From Paenibacillus sp. JQZ6Y-1 (lineage in GTDB: Bacteria > Bacillota > Bacilli > Paenibacillales > Paenibacillaceae): a stretch of DNA of 64,000 nt. Below are positions 55,522 to 64,000 of the stretch, piece by piece (the first letter of the stretch is position 1; the number at the start of each line of letters is the position of its first letter). Location of the stretch: positions 124,001-188,000 of the forward strand of contig NZ_JBFDUZ010000002.1 in the NCBI RefSeq assembly GCF_040719145.1, read 5' to 3'. Below the pieces are notes generated by a model, which worked only from the letters and a program-made list of their open reading frames with translations, was not told the DNA's origin and made no database searches. Both the position numbers and the translations under genes were made by a program.

Positions 55522-55557
55522 AAAAAGACCTTTTCCGTTAGTGGAAAAGGTCTTTTT
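55522..55557. terminator. Terminator after the ABC exporter operon
   Basis: AAAAAGACCTTTTCC (55522-55536) pairs perfectly with GGAAAAGGTCTTTTT (55543-55557), and it works in both directions. Confidence 0.9.
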
Positions 55558-55648
55558 ATGTATCCTGCGTATAAGGCTATGTTCTATTCATTGCTGTGTT
55601 TGCAAGATCTTTTGTTGCTAACGCGAAGTGCGATAGCGGTATGGGATA

Positions 55649-56122
55649 TTATCGCTTGTTCAGGTCCAGTGGCTGGTGAGGCGGTTGTTGAGCTGGCGCG
55701 CTATGTTGTGTCTGGCGCGGTTCTGGTGGATTTTGACGAAGCCATTCCAATTGCTGTAGGATTTCCTGTTCTGCTTGCCCATTCAACTGACGAACCATGC
55801 GCGGAATCATAAACAGATCGACAATGATCCAGATCGATAGGGGTAATCCACCAATCAACATCGCGATCAATCCCACTATGGCTACAGTATCCGATGCATC
55901 CATTTCGGAACCGACGACGAGTACAATATAGCCAATCGCTGCTATAACAAACAAAATCAGCTGAATAATCGCAGTTGCAATCCGGCGCAGATAGAAGCGA
56001 TGTACACCGAGATGTCCACCAATCAGCATGAGATACGCAAGTGCGAGTGACTTTTCTCGGGGGCGCATTTCCGAGTTAAGCAGCATCAATTCCTGCGGAG
56101 ACAATTCGTATCGTGTCAACAT
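55649..56122 (-). CDS. TM2 domain membrane protein
   Basis: This 157-residue protein has a cytoplasmic N-terminus (LSPQELMLLNSEMRPREKS) and a TM2 hairpin (about residues 27-110). The conserved segment GGHLGVHRFYLRRIATAIIQL leads into an extra hydrophobic stretch and IWIIVDLFMIP. The tail is Gln/Pro-rich. TM2 proteins are small two-helix membrane proteins of unclear role. It follows a second TM2 gene by 3 bases on the same strand, so the two form a tandem operon from a probable duplication. Confidence 0.85.
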   Translation of the reverse strand: MLTRYELSPQELMLLNSEMRPREKSLALAYLMLIGGHLGVHRFYLRRIATAIIQLILFVIAAIGYIVLVVGSEMDASDTVAIVGLIAMLIGGLPLSIWIIVDLFMIPRMVRQLNGQAEQEILQQLEWLRQNPPEPRQTQHSAPAQQPPHQPLDLNKR

Positions 56123-56125
56123 CTC

Positions 56126-56476
56126 TTAGTAGTGATAATCCGACGAAATTGGTTTTTGAATCAAAATTTGATTGATGATATTGTTCTCCACATAGTCATT
56201 GCGCTCTTTGACCCATGTATGCAGCAGGAAGGCATCCACAATCCACCAGATTGTCGTTACAATGGTACCGACTAAGGTAAGACTCAGAATTAATTGTGTA
56301 ACCGCTGTGCCAATTTTACCCATGTAGAAGCGGTGCCCGCCGAATATGCCGAGAAAGTACCACAGTACATAAGCAACCACCATGTTTTTGCCATACGTCT
56401 TTACTTCCGATTCCAACAGCATCAACTCGCGTGCATCAAGCTGGCTTTTACGCTGGAGATTGTAATTCATACCCAT
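56126..56476 (-). CDS. TM2 domain membrane protein
   Basis: The protein has 116 residues. The ATG at 56476 has GAGGG 11 bases upstream; a TTG at 56494 would extend it by six residues but lacks a site. It has LDARELMLLESEVKTYGKN, similar to the N-terminus of its neighbour, and then the TM2 signature GIFGGHRFYMGKIGTAVTQLIL and TIWWIVDAFLL. The tail is short and polar. It is the first gene of a two-gene TM2 operon; function unknown. Confidence 0.85.
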   Translation of the reverse strand: MGMNYNLQRKSQLDARELMLLESEVKTYGKNMVVAYVLWYFLGIFGGHRFYMGKIGTAVTQLILSLTLVGTIVTTIWWIVDAFLLHTWVKERNDYVENNIINQILIQKPISSDYHY

Positions 56477-56735
56477 AATGCCAATATCCCTCAATTCCTA
56501 AAAGTAGTAGTGCTTTCCAATAGCAATAATAGTGTAACAAGAATGCCCATTTTAATCTACCGTGTTATACGTGCTGCGCTGGATTGTATGTCTTGTTTAC
56601 CTATGCAAAATACCCAGCTTCTATTGAAGCCGGGTACTCTTGTTTCCTCTACTTATATGGAAAATGTAAGCTTGCAGCATCCAGATTCCATCGCATTTCC
56701 ATAAGCTTCATTATTCTGTCGATTCGGTTGACCAC

Positions 56736-57248
<513 letters not shown>

Positions 57249-57472
57249 CTATTCCTCCTCCATCATAAATAAACGGCATCCTCCGGCTGCCGCCGAACGT
57301 ATCTATACTGTAGCATGAACCGGAGTCTCTATACTAATAACCCACCGGACACCGCTGTTGATTCACCCTGCGCCGGATTGTCTTAATAGTATGTGGGATT
57401 TTGAAGTGTGCTATACTATTGCACATCCGACCACTTGGTCGACGTGGAGTGAAGCGTTGGAGGAGGAAACTT

Positions 57473-58720
57473 ATGAACTCAAGGTATTTGGCGAGTATTT
57501 CGCTTGCGGTAATGGCAGCCGGATTTATTGCGACGCTGTTTCTGCCGCAGACGACGCTCGTTTTGCTGATTCAGGGCGGCTTTGAAGCCGGGCTGGTCGG
57601 CGGGATTGCCGACTGGTTTGCGGTAACGGCGCTGTTCCGGCATCCGCTTGGATTGCCGATCCCGCATACATCCCTGTTAACCCGCAATCGGGAGAAGATT
57701 ATCCGCTCGCTGATCTCGGCGATGGAGAATGAATTGCTCAACAAGGAAAGTATTGAAAATAAACTGCGCCAGTTCCAGCTGTTTCCTTTCGCGCTATCGG
57801 CGATTACTCGTCAGCTCGGCAAAAAGAAAATCCGGCGCGAAATGGTCAGTCTGGTCATTCCGACTGTCGAACGGCTTGATCTAGAGCCAATCGCCCGCTC
57901 CGTCTCATCGGGGTTGGTCGATTATATGCACAAAGCCAATTTACAGGCAGCTGGCAACAAGGTGCTAACCCATCTGCTGAACGAGCGATACGACGAGAAA
58001 ACGCTAGACTATATGCTCAAGCAGGTGCATAACTGGGCAGCACGTCCACAAAACCGCGACAAGCTTGGCAAAATCGCCTTGGAGCAGCTAGAGAATATCA
58101 ATCTAGGCGGATTCAAGGGCTTTGCGTTTCAAGCATTCGCTGGCATGATCAATGAAGATACGGTCGGCAGTATTTTGCAAAATGCACTGCTATCCGCTGT
58201 GGACAATTTGCAGCATTCCGATAACGAATACCGTGAATCACTGCTGCGTGAGCTACGCATCCAAATGTTCCAAGTCGTAGACGACGAGGAAACGTGGAGC
58301 AAGGTTAAAAACTGGGCAGATGAGCTGTTACAGGGCGAAGCCGCGCAAGCCTTTATTATGGAGCGTCTGGAAGAGATACGCGGCATGGCAGTGAATATGC
58401 TGATACGCGAACGTGATACCGGCGGCAAGCATCTGTTCAAAATGTACCGCTCGCTCATCCGTGAACTCGGTCGCGATCCTGAAAAGGTACATGCGTGGGA
58501 AGAACGTCTGCGCAGCGGCATCATTAGCGCAGTCAGCCGTAACCACTATCGTCTTGGTCAACTGGTCAAGGAGAATCTGGATCAGATGGATAATGAGACA
58601 TTGGTGCATATGCTAGAGGAAAAGGTCGGTCAGGACTTGCAGTGGATTCGTGTCAACGGCGCACTGTGTGGCTTTATCGTCGGTCTGATTCTGTCGGCGA
58701 TTCATCTATTTTTAGTCTGA
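57473..58720 (+). CDS. DUF445 membrane-associated protein
   Basis: The protein has 415 residues. The ATG at 57473 has GGAGGAGG 7-8 bases upstream; the frame is open further upstream but without a site. A hydrophobic N-terminus (SISLAVMAAGFIATLFLP and TLVLLIQGGFEAGLVGGIADWFAVTALFRHPLGLPIPHTSLL) is the DUF445 signature. A long helical region follows, and a C-terminal membrane anchor (GALCGFIVGLILSAIHLFLV). Relatives in Bacillales (YtpI/YheB-like) are uncharacterised, with some links to envelope or sporulation. It stands alone before a bidirectional terminator. Confidence 0.9.
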   Translation: MNSRYLASISLAVMAAGFIATLFLPQTTLVLLIQGGFEAGLVGGIADWFAVTALFRHPLGLPIPHTSLLTRNREKIIRSLISAMENELLNKESIENKLRQFQLFPFALSAITRQLGKKKIRREMVSLVIPTVERLDLEPIARSVSSGLVDYMHKANLQAAGNKVLTHLLNERYDEKTLDYMLKQVHNWAARPQNRDKLGKIALEQLENINLGGFKGFAFQAFAGMINEDTVGSILQNALLSAVDNLQHSDNEYRESLLRELRIQMFQVVDDEETWSKVKNWADELLQGEAAQAFIMERLEEIRGMAVNMLIRERDTGGKHLFKMYRSLIRELGRDPEKVHAWEERLRSGIISAVSRNHYRLGQLVKENLDQMDNETLVHMLEEKVGQDLQWIRVNGALCGFIVGLILSAIHLFLV

Positions 58721-58743
58721 CCCTTTATCGTATATAAAATACC

Positions 58744-58826
58744 AAAAAACCTGTACCGCACATGTCGAAACGCTTCTCCTTGCTAATCAAAAGGAAACGT
58801 TTCTGTCTGTGCGTGACAGGTTTTTT
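58744..58826. terminator. Bidirectional terminator with long branched stem
   Basis: AAAAAACCTGT (58744-58754) pairs with ACAGGTTTTTT (58816-58826), enclosing GAAACG/CGTTTC (58767-58772/58798-58803). Confidence 0.8.
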
Positions 58827-58828
58827 GT

Positions 58829-60565
58829 TTATTGATCCAAAATAGAAATACCGCGGAATACAAGCGATTCATACGGCTGAAGCTTGGCTGGCTGCTGGGA
58901 AATAGCGGCACGCGCCATTTCGCGTGAATGCTCGCCATGTGTACACAGGATCAGCTCAGACGATTCCAGTCGGTCAACCAGCTCCTGTGGTAGCTGTAGC
59001 TCAGTTTCAGAGCGGGAGAAGTTCAGAATGATCAGCCAATGCTCGTCATTCCATTCGCGTGTATACGCGAAGATATGATCGTGCTCAGACATCACGCAAT
59101 CATATTTGCCGTACAACAAAGCAGAGCTTTTGCGGCGAATATGAATCAGCTTGCGGTACATCGTCAGAATCGAATCGGAATCTTCTTCCTGCTGCGCTAC
59201 ATTGATATATTCATGGTTTGGATTAACCGGAATCCACGGCTTATGCTCGGAAAAGCCGCCATAGGTGCTATTATCCCATTGCATCGGGGTACGAGCATTG
59301 TCGCGCGCCTTGGTACGAATACGCTTCATGACCTGTTCCGGGTCTTCGCCGTACTTGGTCGTCATCAGATCATAATAGACACGCGCTTGCTGCTCAGTTA
59401 CATCGTCAATCGTATGCAGATGGGAGGCATTGGTCATGCCGATCTCATCGCCTTGGTAAATGTGCGGTGTACCGCGCAGCGTCAATTGCAGGATGCCCAG
59501 CATTTTCGCTGATTCGACGCGATGACGACCTTCATCTCCGAGGTAAGCGACTAGACGCGGGTGATCATGATTGCTCAGATACGTACCCATCCAGCCTTCA
59601 CCATACAGATCTTTTTGCCATTTGGCGACGATTTCTTTTAGCTCATGCAGATCCCATGATTTGCTTTTCCACATATCCTTTGGATCGTCGCAGATTTTGG
59701 ACGCCTCGATCATCAACACCATATTCAATTCTTCGCGCCCCGGATGGGTATATTCCTTCACATCTTCGAGTGTGACATCGGATGCCTCGCCCGTCGTGAA
59801 GATCGGATAATGGGAAAAGACCTCGGTGTACATCTCATGCAGATATTCATGAATATGCGGTCCATTTTTATAAAACTCTGTTGAGTTCGCCTGCATTTTA
59901 TCTGTATCCGTTGCTGGTGGGAAGCTGGTATCTTTGGAGATGACATTGACCGCATCAATCCGGTAGCCGTCCATGCCCTGATCAAGCCAGAAACGCATCG
60001 CCTTGTGCATATCCTTGCGTACCTTCGGATTGTCCCAGTTCAGATCGGGCTGCTTGACCCCATAGGAATGCAGATAATATTGCCCGGTTCGCTCGTCGAG
60101 TGTCCACATGGAATCACCGAGAAACGAAGTCCAGTTGTTCGGAGGTCCGCCATCTGGTGCTGGATCACGCCAGAAATAATAGTCGCGATACTTACTATCA
60201 CGCGAGGATCGGGATTCTTCAAACCATGGATGCTCATCTGAGGTATGATTCACCACCAGATCCATGATCATGCGCATATTTCGCTCATGCAGCTCGTGCA
60301 ATAATTCCTTCCAATCATCCATCGTGCCATATTCAGGATTGATCCCATAATGATCTGTAATATCATAACCATAGTCGGCATTAGGAGAAGGGTAAACGGG
60401 TGGTAGCCAGATAATATCGATGCCTAGATCTTGAAGATAGTCGAGCTTGGAGAGGATGCCCGGAATATCGCCAATGCCATCATTGTTGCTGTCCTTGAAG
60501 CTACGGGGGTAGACTTCGTAAATTACGCTTTCTTTCCAGAATTCGGGCTTCATGATTTTTTTCAT
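58829..60565 (-). CDS. GH13 alpha-glucosidase / oligo-1,6-glucosidase family
   Basis: The protein has 578 residues. The ATG at 60565 has AGGAG 8 bases upstream; the longer open frame is not used. It is a cytoplasmic GH13 subfamily 31 enzyme starting WKESVIYEVYPRSF. Conserved regions are DLVVNHTS, GYRIDAVN (nucleophile Asp204), TTGEAS (acid/base Glu260) and LSNHDHPR (Asp334). The residue after the nucleophile is Ala205. In this subfamily Val there is linked to alpha-1,6 (isomaltose) specificity, while Ala or Thr fits alpha-1,4 substrates, so maltose-type activity is somewhat more likely. A trehalose-6-phosphate hydrolase is less likely, because no PTS gene is adjacent. Confidence 0.92.
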   Translation of the reverse strand: MKKIMKPEFWKESVIYEVYPRSFKDSNNDGIGDIPGILSKLDYLQDLGIDIIWLPPVYPSPNADYGYDITDHYGINPEYGTMDDWKELLHELHERNMRMIMDLVVNHTSDEHPWFEESRSSRDSKYRDYYFWRDPAPDGGPPNNWTSFLGDSMWTLDERTGQYYLHSYGVKQPDLNWDNPKVRKDMHKAMRFWLDQGMDGYRIDAVNVISKDTSFPPATDTDKMQANSTEFYKNGPHIHEYLHEMYTEVFSHYPIFTTGEASDVTLEDVKEYTHPGREELNMVLMIEASKICDDPKDMWKSKSWDLHELKEIVAKWQKDLYGEGWMGTYLSNHDHPRLVAYLGDEGRHRVESAKMLGILQLTLRGTPHIYQGDEIGMTNASHLHTIDDVTEQQARVYYDLMTTKYGEDPEQVMKRIRTKARDNARTPMQWDNSTYGGFSEHKPWIPVNPNHEYINVAQQEEDSDSILTMYRKLIHIRRKSSALLYGKYDCVMSEHDHIFAYTREWNDEHWLIILNFSRSETELQLPQELVDRLESSELILCTHGEHSREMARAAISQQPAKLQPYESLVFRGISILDQ

Positions 60566-60831
60566 AATCCTGCTCCTATCGGAAATGAATATAATGACCG
60601 GATCTCGTTTGTTTACCGGGTATGCTGTATAAAAGAAAGTACCTGCTCTTTTAAATACCCGCATCCGGCTTGACGAAATCCTGCTCCCTCAAAAAGAACC
60701 AAGTTTTGTTACTACGTAGTCATACGCATTCTATAGTAGCGCAGCGAAAATCGCAGCATGCAGCGGCTTTAAGCGATACACAGCAGCATCTTTTCGGGTA
60801 TATACATAATAGATAGAGGGGAACGGGAAGG
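60566..60831. promoter_or_regulatory. Divergent promoter region with ACTACGTAGT palindrome
   Basis: No gene is visible. The 10-base perfect palindrome ACTACGTAGT (60711-60720) lies midway between the alpha-glucosidase and CorA starts and could be an operator. Confidence 0.35.
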
Positions 60832-61791
60832 ATGATCATTATGGAAAAGCCGGAAGTGATGCAATCCGGTAATGGATGGACATGGTACCATTTGGACGAC
60901 AGTCAGCATTTGATCGAGCATGAGGACTTTGACGAACGGATTCAAGCTTGGGCTTCAGAAAGCCTGTTATGTCGGCATAATCATATATCCACCATCTCGT
61001 ATGTAGATGGGCAAAATGCGATGAACGGGACGCTTGTTGCACGATTAAAGGATGGACCGGGAGACGGTTGGATTTTCCATTACTATGTAGATGAGGGGCG
61101 ACTGATCACCGTAGGGAATATGGAATGGTTGGAAAATAAGATCAGCGGCAAAGCGTGGGAAGAATATGTATTGGAACAAGGCGAGCCGATCGAAGGCTTT
61201 ATTTTTGTGATCAATTCCTTTATTCGTGCGCTGTTTGCACGTATGGATGAGATTGAGCAATATTTGATGAAAATTGAAGAGCGTATGCAGGGCAACAATG
61301 GTAGCCGACTGCTCAAGGAAATTATTGATCTGCGCAATCAATTGACGCGCTGGAATCTACATACGATTGCGCTGAAGGAAATCGAATATGCGATTGAGGA
61401 GACGTTTCCTAATACGCACGATAACTCCAACACCTGCCGTATTATGCGGATCTATATGAATCGGATTCGGATGCTTCAGCAAAATTATGAGCATGAGATT
61501 GATTCCCTGCTCAAAGTCGATGACAACATCGGTAATTATCGCTCCAATATGATCATGCGTACCTTGACCGTATTCACCGTGCTGCTCACCCCAATGACCG
61601 CACTTGGCGCGATCTGGGGGATGAATTTTAAAAACATGCCGGAGCTGGATTGGTCGTGGGGATATGCCGGAGCGCTTGGGCTGATTACGGGAACGACCCT
61701 GATCACCTATTGGTGGCTGAAACGAACTGGTCTGACGGACGATATTCTGCGTATTGATCTGAAGCAGGAGCAGCGGGATGACGACGATTAA
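60832..61791 (+). CDS. CorA family divalent metal transporter
   Basis: This 319-residue protein forms a pentameric magnesium (or other divalent cation) channel. A large cytoplasmic N-terminal domain and a long helix (about 125-245) precede two C-terminal membrane segments. The first is followed by the selectivity motif WGMNFKNMPEL, in which GMN is intact. A charged tail (LKQEQRDDDD) follows. GAGGGG lies 10 bases before the ATG at 60832; the ATG at 60841 is an alternative with GGAAGG 9 bases upstream. Single gene with terminator. Confidence 0.92.
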   Translation: MIIMEKPEVMQSGNGWTWYHLDDSQHLIEHEDFDERIQAWASESLLCRHNHISTISYVDGQNAMNGTLVARLKDGPGDGWIFHYYVDEGRLITVGNMEWLENKISGKAWEEYVLEQGEPIEGFIFVINSFIRALFARMDEIEQYLMKIEERMQGNNGSRLLKEIIDLRNQLTRWNLHTIALKEIEYAIEETFPNTHDNSNTCRIMRIYMNRIRMLQQNYEHEIDSLLKVDDNIGNYRSNMIMRTLTVFTVLLTPMTALGAIWGMNFKNMPELDWSWGYAGALGLITGTTLITYWWLKRTGLTDDILRIDLKQEQRDDDD

Positions 61792-61849
61792 TTGCGTTGT
61801 TCAGCGTAATCTTTCCACATGACATGTGAACAGCATAGATATCATCCAC

Positions 61850-61881
61850 AAAAGCTACCGTATCAATGTACGGTAGCTTTT
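61850..61881. terminator. Terminator after corA-type gene
   Basis: AAAAGCTACCGTA (61850-61862) pairs perfectly with TACGGTAGCTTTT (61869-61881). Confidence 0.88.
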
Positions 61882-61960
61882 GCGATGCGGATGTATTCAC
61901 TTGTGTAACACTTCCATGGATGCAGACGTATCCACTTGTATATTAGCCCTAGATCGAAAG

Positions 61961-62416
61961 TTAGCGCCAGATGGAAATGACCTGCTGTACCAACGGTTTG
62001 CCCGGGGTAACTGGGAACCAATTAGCAATCCAAGGAATGGTGTTCAAACGGGTGCGCAATAGAACCGTATCGATTTTGGGTGCGTCGTATACGCGTAGGG
62101 AAATACGGAATTGACCGTTGCCCTGTTTATCTTTTAAAAAATCAAAGTCATAAAAATCGATATTGTATCCAAGTTCCGCTCGAATGATGGGAAACAGTAC
62201 CGAGACAAGTGTCTGCCCGTGGGCATTCTTGTATCCATCGTAGAACCCATCCTCTACATTCAATAGAATCGAATAATTCCCCCACGAATTGTACGAAGAG
62301 GCAGAATAATCAGAAACATATACATCGTTAGTTACCGTGCTGTTAGCGAATGCAGCAGGAGCCAGTATGGTCCACAACAATAGAATGGATAAGATAGACA
62401 GGAACGATTTGATCAT
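61961..62416 (-). CDS. Small secreted protein of unknown function
   Basis: The protein has 151 residues. The ATG at 62416 has AAAGGAGG 8-9 bases upstream, and the frame beyond is not used. A signal peptide (about residues 1-25, cleaved after AFA) leads to a mature part rich in Tyr, Ser, Asn and Asp (VYVSDYSASSYNSWGNYSIL, then NIDFYDFDFL). The final segment is RVYDAPKIDTVLLRTRLNTI. It has no Cys and no wall anchor. I do not recognise a family; a beta-rich extracellular protein is likely. Confidence 0.7.
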   Translation of the reverse strand: MIKSFLSILSILLLWTILAPAAFANSTVTNDVYVSDYSASSYNSWGNYSILLNVEDGFYDGYKNAHGQTLVSVLFPIIRAELGYNIDFYDFDFLKDKQGNGQFRISLRVYDAPKIDTVLLRTRLNTIPWIANWFPVTPGKPLVQQVISIWR

Positions 62417-62650
62417 AATAGATTCCTCCTTTATCGTTGGCAAAATGGTATACCGATGAATACAGCGTATGTAATGTCATGTTGAGCGTACCGTATGTCC
62501 TCCTTTCCCTGAATCTGCTAAGATAATAACTTATTTACTAAAATATGTATATATTAAATGTTAATTCCATTAAAATGGAATCGTTGGATGAAAGTTGGTA
62601 AATGAATTGTTTCCATTTGTAACTTTCCGTAGGTTGTTCGCCGAATATAA

Positions 62651-62798
62651 ACGGTGTTACCTTACAAGGTGTCCGGCGCACTGGCTGTGCAGCGGATGGC
62701 AGCGAAGCCTAATATAGACTGGCAATGTATATTCAGGTGGAATCCCGTGATGCAAATTATCCGGTCTGCCAGTCTTCATAGTAAGGAAGTAACACCGT
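62651..62798 (+). ncRNA. Candidate structured leader RNA of the stalk gene
   Basis: ACGGTGTTAC (62651-62660) pairs perfectly with GTAACACCGT (62789-62798), with CTTA/TAAG stacked inside. Two internal helices follow: TCCG+GCAC/GTGC+CGGA (62672-62696) and AGACTGGCA/TGCCAGTCT (62716-62724/62767-62775). This makes a three-way junction closed by a long-range stem, about 110 bases before the GTG at 62907. Loop sequences do not match any riboswitch consensus I know. Confidence 0.5.
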
Positions 62799-62906
62799 CA
62801 TACATAAAGAGATGGTACGCCTCCATATGAAAGACTGATGTTTGGGAAACAAAGGATAGCGGAATATGGAAACAAGTTTGTAATCAGGGGACAAGGAGAT
62901 GTCAAA

Positions 62907-64000
62907 GTGAAAAAGAAGCTAGGAACAGCATTACTTGCAACAGCATTAACCGTCAGCGGGGTTGTACATATCCCTTATGCGGTCGCGGCAACGCCTATCA
63001 AGATTGTGATTGATGGTGTACAGCTGAACACGGACCAACCTTCGGTCATGTCCGGCAGCCGTACGATGGTTCCACTGCGTGGCGTATTCGAAGCACTGAA
63101 TGCCAATGTCGGCTGGAAGCAAAGCACCCGCACCGTAACCGCTACCAAAAATGGCACAACCATTACCTTGCCACTCGGCTCCAAAACAGCCGTCATCAAT
63201 GGCAAAAATACCTCGCTCGACGTACCAGCAAAAGTGATCAAAGGTCGCACCATGGTTCCACTGCGCTTTGTCAGTGAAGCGCTTGGCAACAAAGTAGGCT
63301 GGAACAAAGCTACCCAGACCGTGACGATCACAACCGGCAGTAGCAATACACCGACTACACCGACCACGCCAACCGTTGACAGTGCTGTGATGCCTGTCGC
63401 TTATGTCAATGCGTCCGTTGTCGGTCAGCAAGGCAATGGCAGCGATCTGCAAGTCGTTTTCCCAGCTTCCACTAGCAAAACAGGTCTGAACCAATATCGC
63501 ATTCTGGTGAGCAAAGCGTCGGATACCAGCTCCTTTACACTCAGCCGTGCGCTAGCAGTACCTGCCGGCAATTATCAAGCAATACCCGCAGGCAGTAGCA
63601 GTAACTATACGATTACTCTGACTCCACAGTCCAAGGATGTAAACGGCGATCTAATTCAGAAAAATGTCAGCTACCGCGTCTATGTCGTAGCTGTCGGCAA
63701 TACCGGCTATATCAGTGCGATCACCACCGGTCAATCGCTCGTGAATCTGGGCGCTACCGTATCGGCATCGGCAACACCAAATAATGTCAAGCTGAGCGAC
63801 GTGTCCGATTACAATGACGGCCGTGATCTGTCCGTATCCTTTGGCAAAGCATCGACGGAAACAGATGTTTCGTCTTATCGTCTGTTTATCGTGCGTACAG
63901 CGAATGCCAGCACATTCAATACGTCGCAGGCATCTGCCATCAGCAGCGATAACTACACGCTCGTTAGCAAAACTGGCTCCGATCAAACGGTACGTCTAAA
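62907..64000 (+). CDS. Secreted stalk-domain protein with repeated C-terminal modules (partial)
   Basis: This gene starts with GTG at 62907 (AAGGAG 8 bases upstream) and is open to the window end, so at least 364 residues are encoded. A signal peptide (about residues 1-29, ending VAA) precedes the copper amine oxidase N-terminal stalk domain (about 30-145), with paired blocks SRTMVPLRGVFEALNANVGW and GRTMVPLRFVSEALGNKVGW. A Thr/Pro linker follows (TTPTTPTV). Then come two similar modules of about 110 residues resembling FN3-like beta domains (YRILVSKASDTSSFTLSRA and YRLFIVRTANASTFNTSQA). It is a cell-surface or secreted multi-domain protein, and more repeats probably lie beyond the window. 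Confidence 0.88.
   Translation, partial: MKKKLGTALLATALTVSGVVHIPYAVAATPIKIVIDGVQLNTDQPSVMSGSRTMVPLRGVFEALNANVGWKQSTRTVTATKNGTTITLPLGSKTAVINGKNTSLDVPAKVIKGRTMVPLRFVSEALGNKVGWNKATQTVTITTGSSNTPTTPTTPTVDSAVMPVAYVNASVVGQQGNGSDLQVVFPASTSKTGLNQYRILVSKASDTSSFTLSRALAVPAGNYQAIPAGSSSNYTITLTPQSKDVNGDLIQKNVSYRVYVVAVGNTGYISAITTGQSLVNLGATVSASATPNNVKLSDVSDYNDGRDLSVSFGKASTETDVSSYRLFIVRTANASTFNTSQASAISSDNYTLVSKTGSDQTVRL

Noticed and set aside
62651-62798. Assignment to the cobalamin or cyclic-di-GMP riboswitch class
   Set aside because: Only short stretches resemble those consensus loops; key conserved segments are missing.

Overview
This 64 kb window looks like a chromosomal segment of a Paenibacillus-type member of the Bacillales. 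The signs are moderate GC with AT-rich promoters, strong GGAGG ribosome sites, a YesM/YesN-type two-component pair, two extracellular 'copper amine oxidase N-terminal' (stalk) proteins, a Bacillus-type LipA lipase, an HmoB-type heme monooxygenase, and an ABC sugar importer without its own ATPase. No rRNA, tRNA, CRISPR array, transposase or phage module was seen.

Region 1 (1-10 kb) holds the end of a SWIM/SNF2-type pair, a PAS-PAS-GGDEF cyclase behind a near-perfect sigma-D type promoter, a LysE exporter, a YesN/YesM two-component system, a DedA protein and a stalk-domain protein. Region 2 (10-20.5 kb) is a sugar module. It has a lipoprotein binding protein and two permeases behind LacI/CcpA-like operators, then a 196-bp imperfect palindrome, then a GH2 beta-galactosidase. 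A LipA-type lipase, an AraC regulator and a proline dehydrogenase follow. Region 3 (20.5-28.4 kb) has a low-GC lipoprotein flanked by two copies of a terminator-like repeat, an alkaline phosphatase between two copies of a second repeat, an OmpR/HK pair and a DHA2 drug exporter. The exporter is divergent from a membrane protein across three evenly spaced operator-like palindromes.

Region 4 (28.5-44 kb) carries an iron alcohol dehydrogenase, a MOSC protein, a SWIM-SNF2 helicase, an HD-GYP phosphodiesterase, an SDR protein with a non-canonical active site, a cupin, an 18-unit hexanucleotide microsatellite, an alkyltransferase-like protein, a soluble double-PAS chemoreceptor, a short pyruvate kinase and two AraC regulators. 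Region 5 (44-64 kb) carries an NlpC/P60 enzyme, a GH43 arabinanase with a LamG domain, small membrane and lipoproteins, an FHA-winged-helix regulator in front of a heterodimeric ABC exporter, two TM2 proteins, HmoB, a DUF445 protein, a GH13 alpha-glucosidase, a CorA transporter, a small secreted protein and a second stalk protein. That last gene runs off the window and sits behind a candidate structured RNA.

Several themes link the genes. Cyclic-di-GMP and taxis signalling is represented by the GGDEF cyclase, the HD-GYP enzyme and the soluble chemoreceptor. Plant and oligosaccharide use is represented by beta-galactosidase, arabinanase, alpha-glucosidase and the ABC importer, with catabolite-control-like sites nearby. 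Cell-envelope exchange is represented by stalk proteins, lipase, phosphatase, NlpC/P60 and ABC/MFS exporters. The strongest candidates for something undescribed are the structured leaders at 62651-62798 and 50854-50936, the long palindrome at 14007-14202, the hexamer microsatellite at 37451-37563 and the repeat-flanked segment at 20.8-23.7 kb. All rest on reading the sequence by eye.
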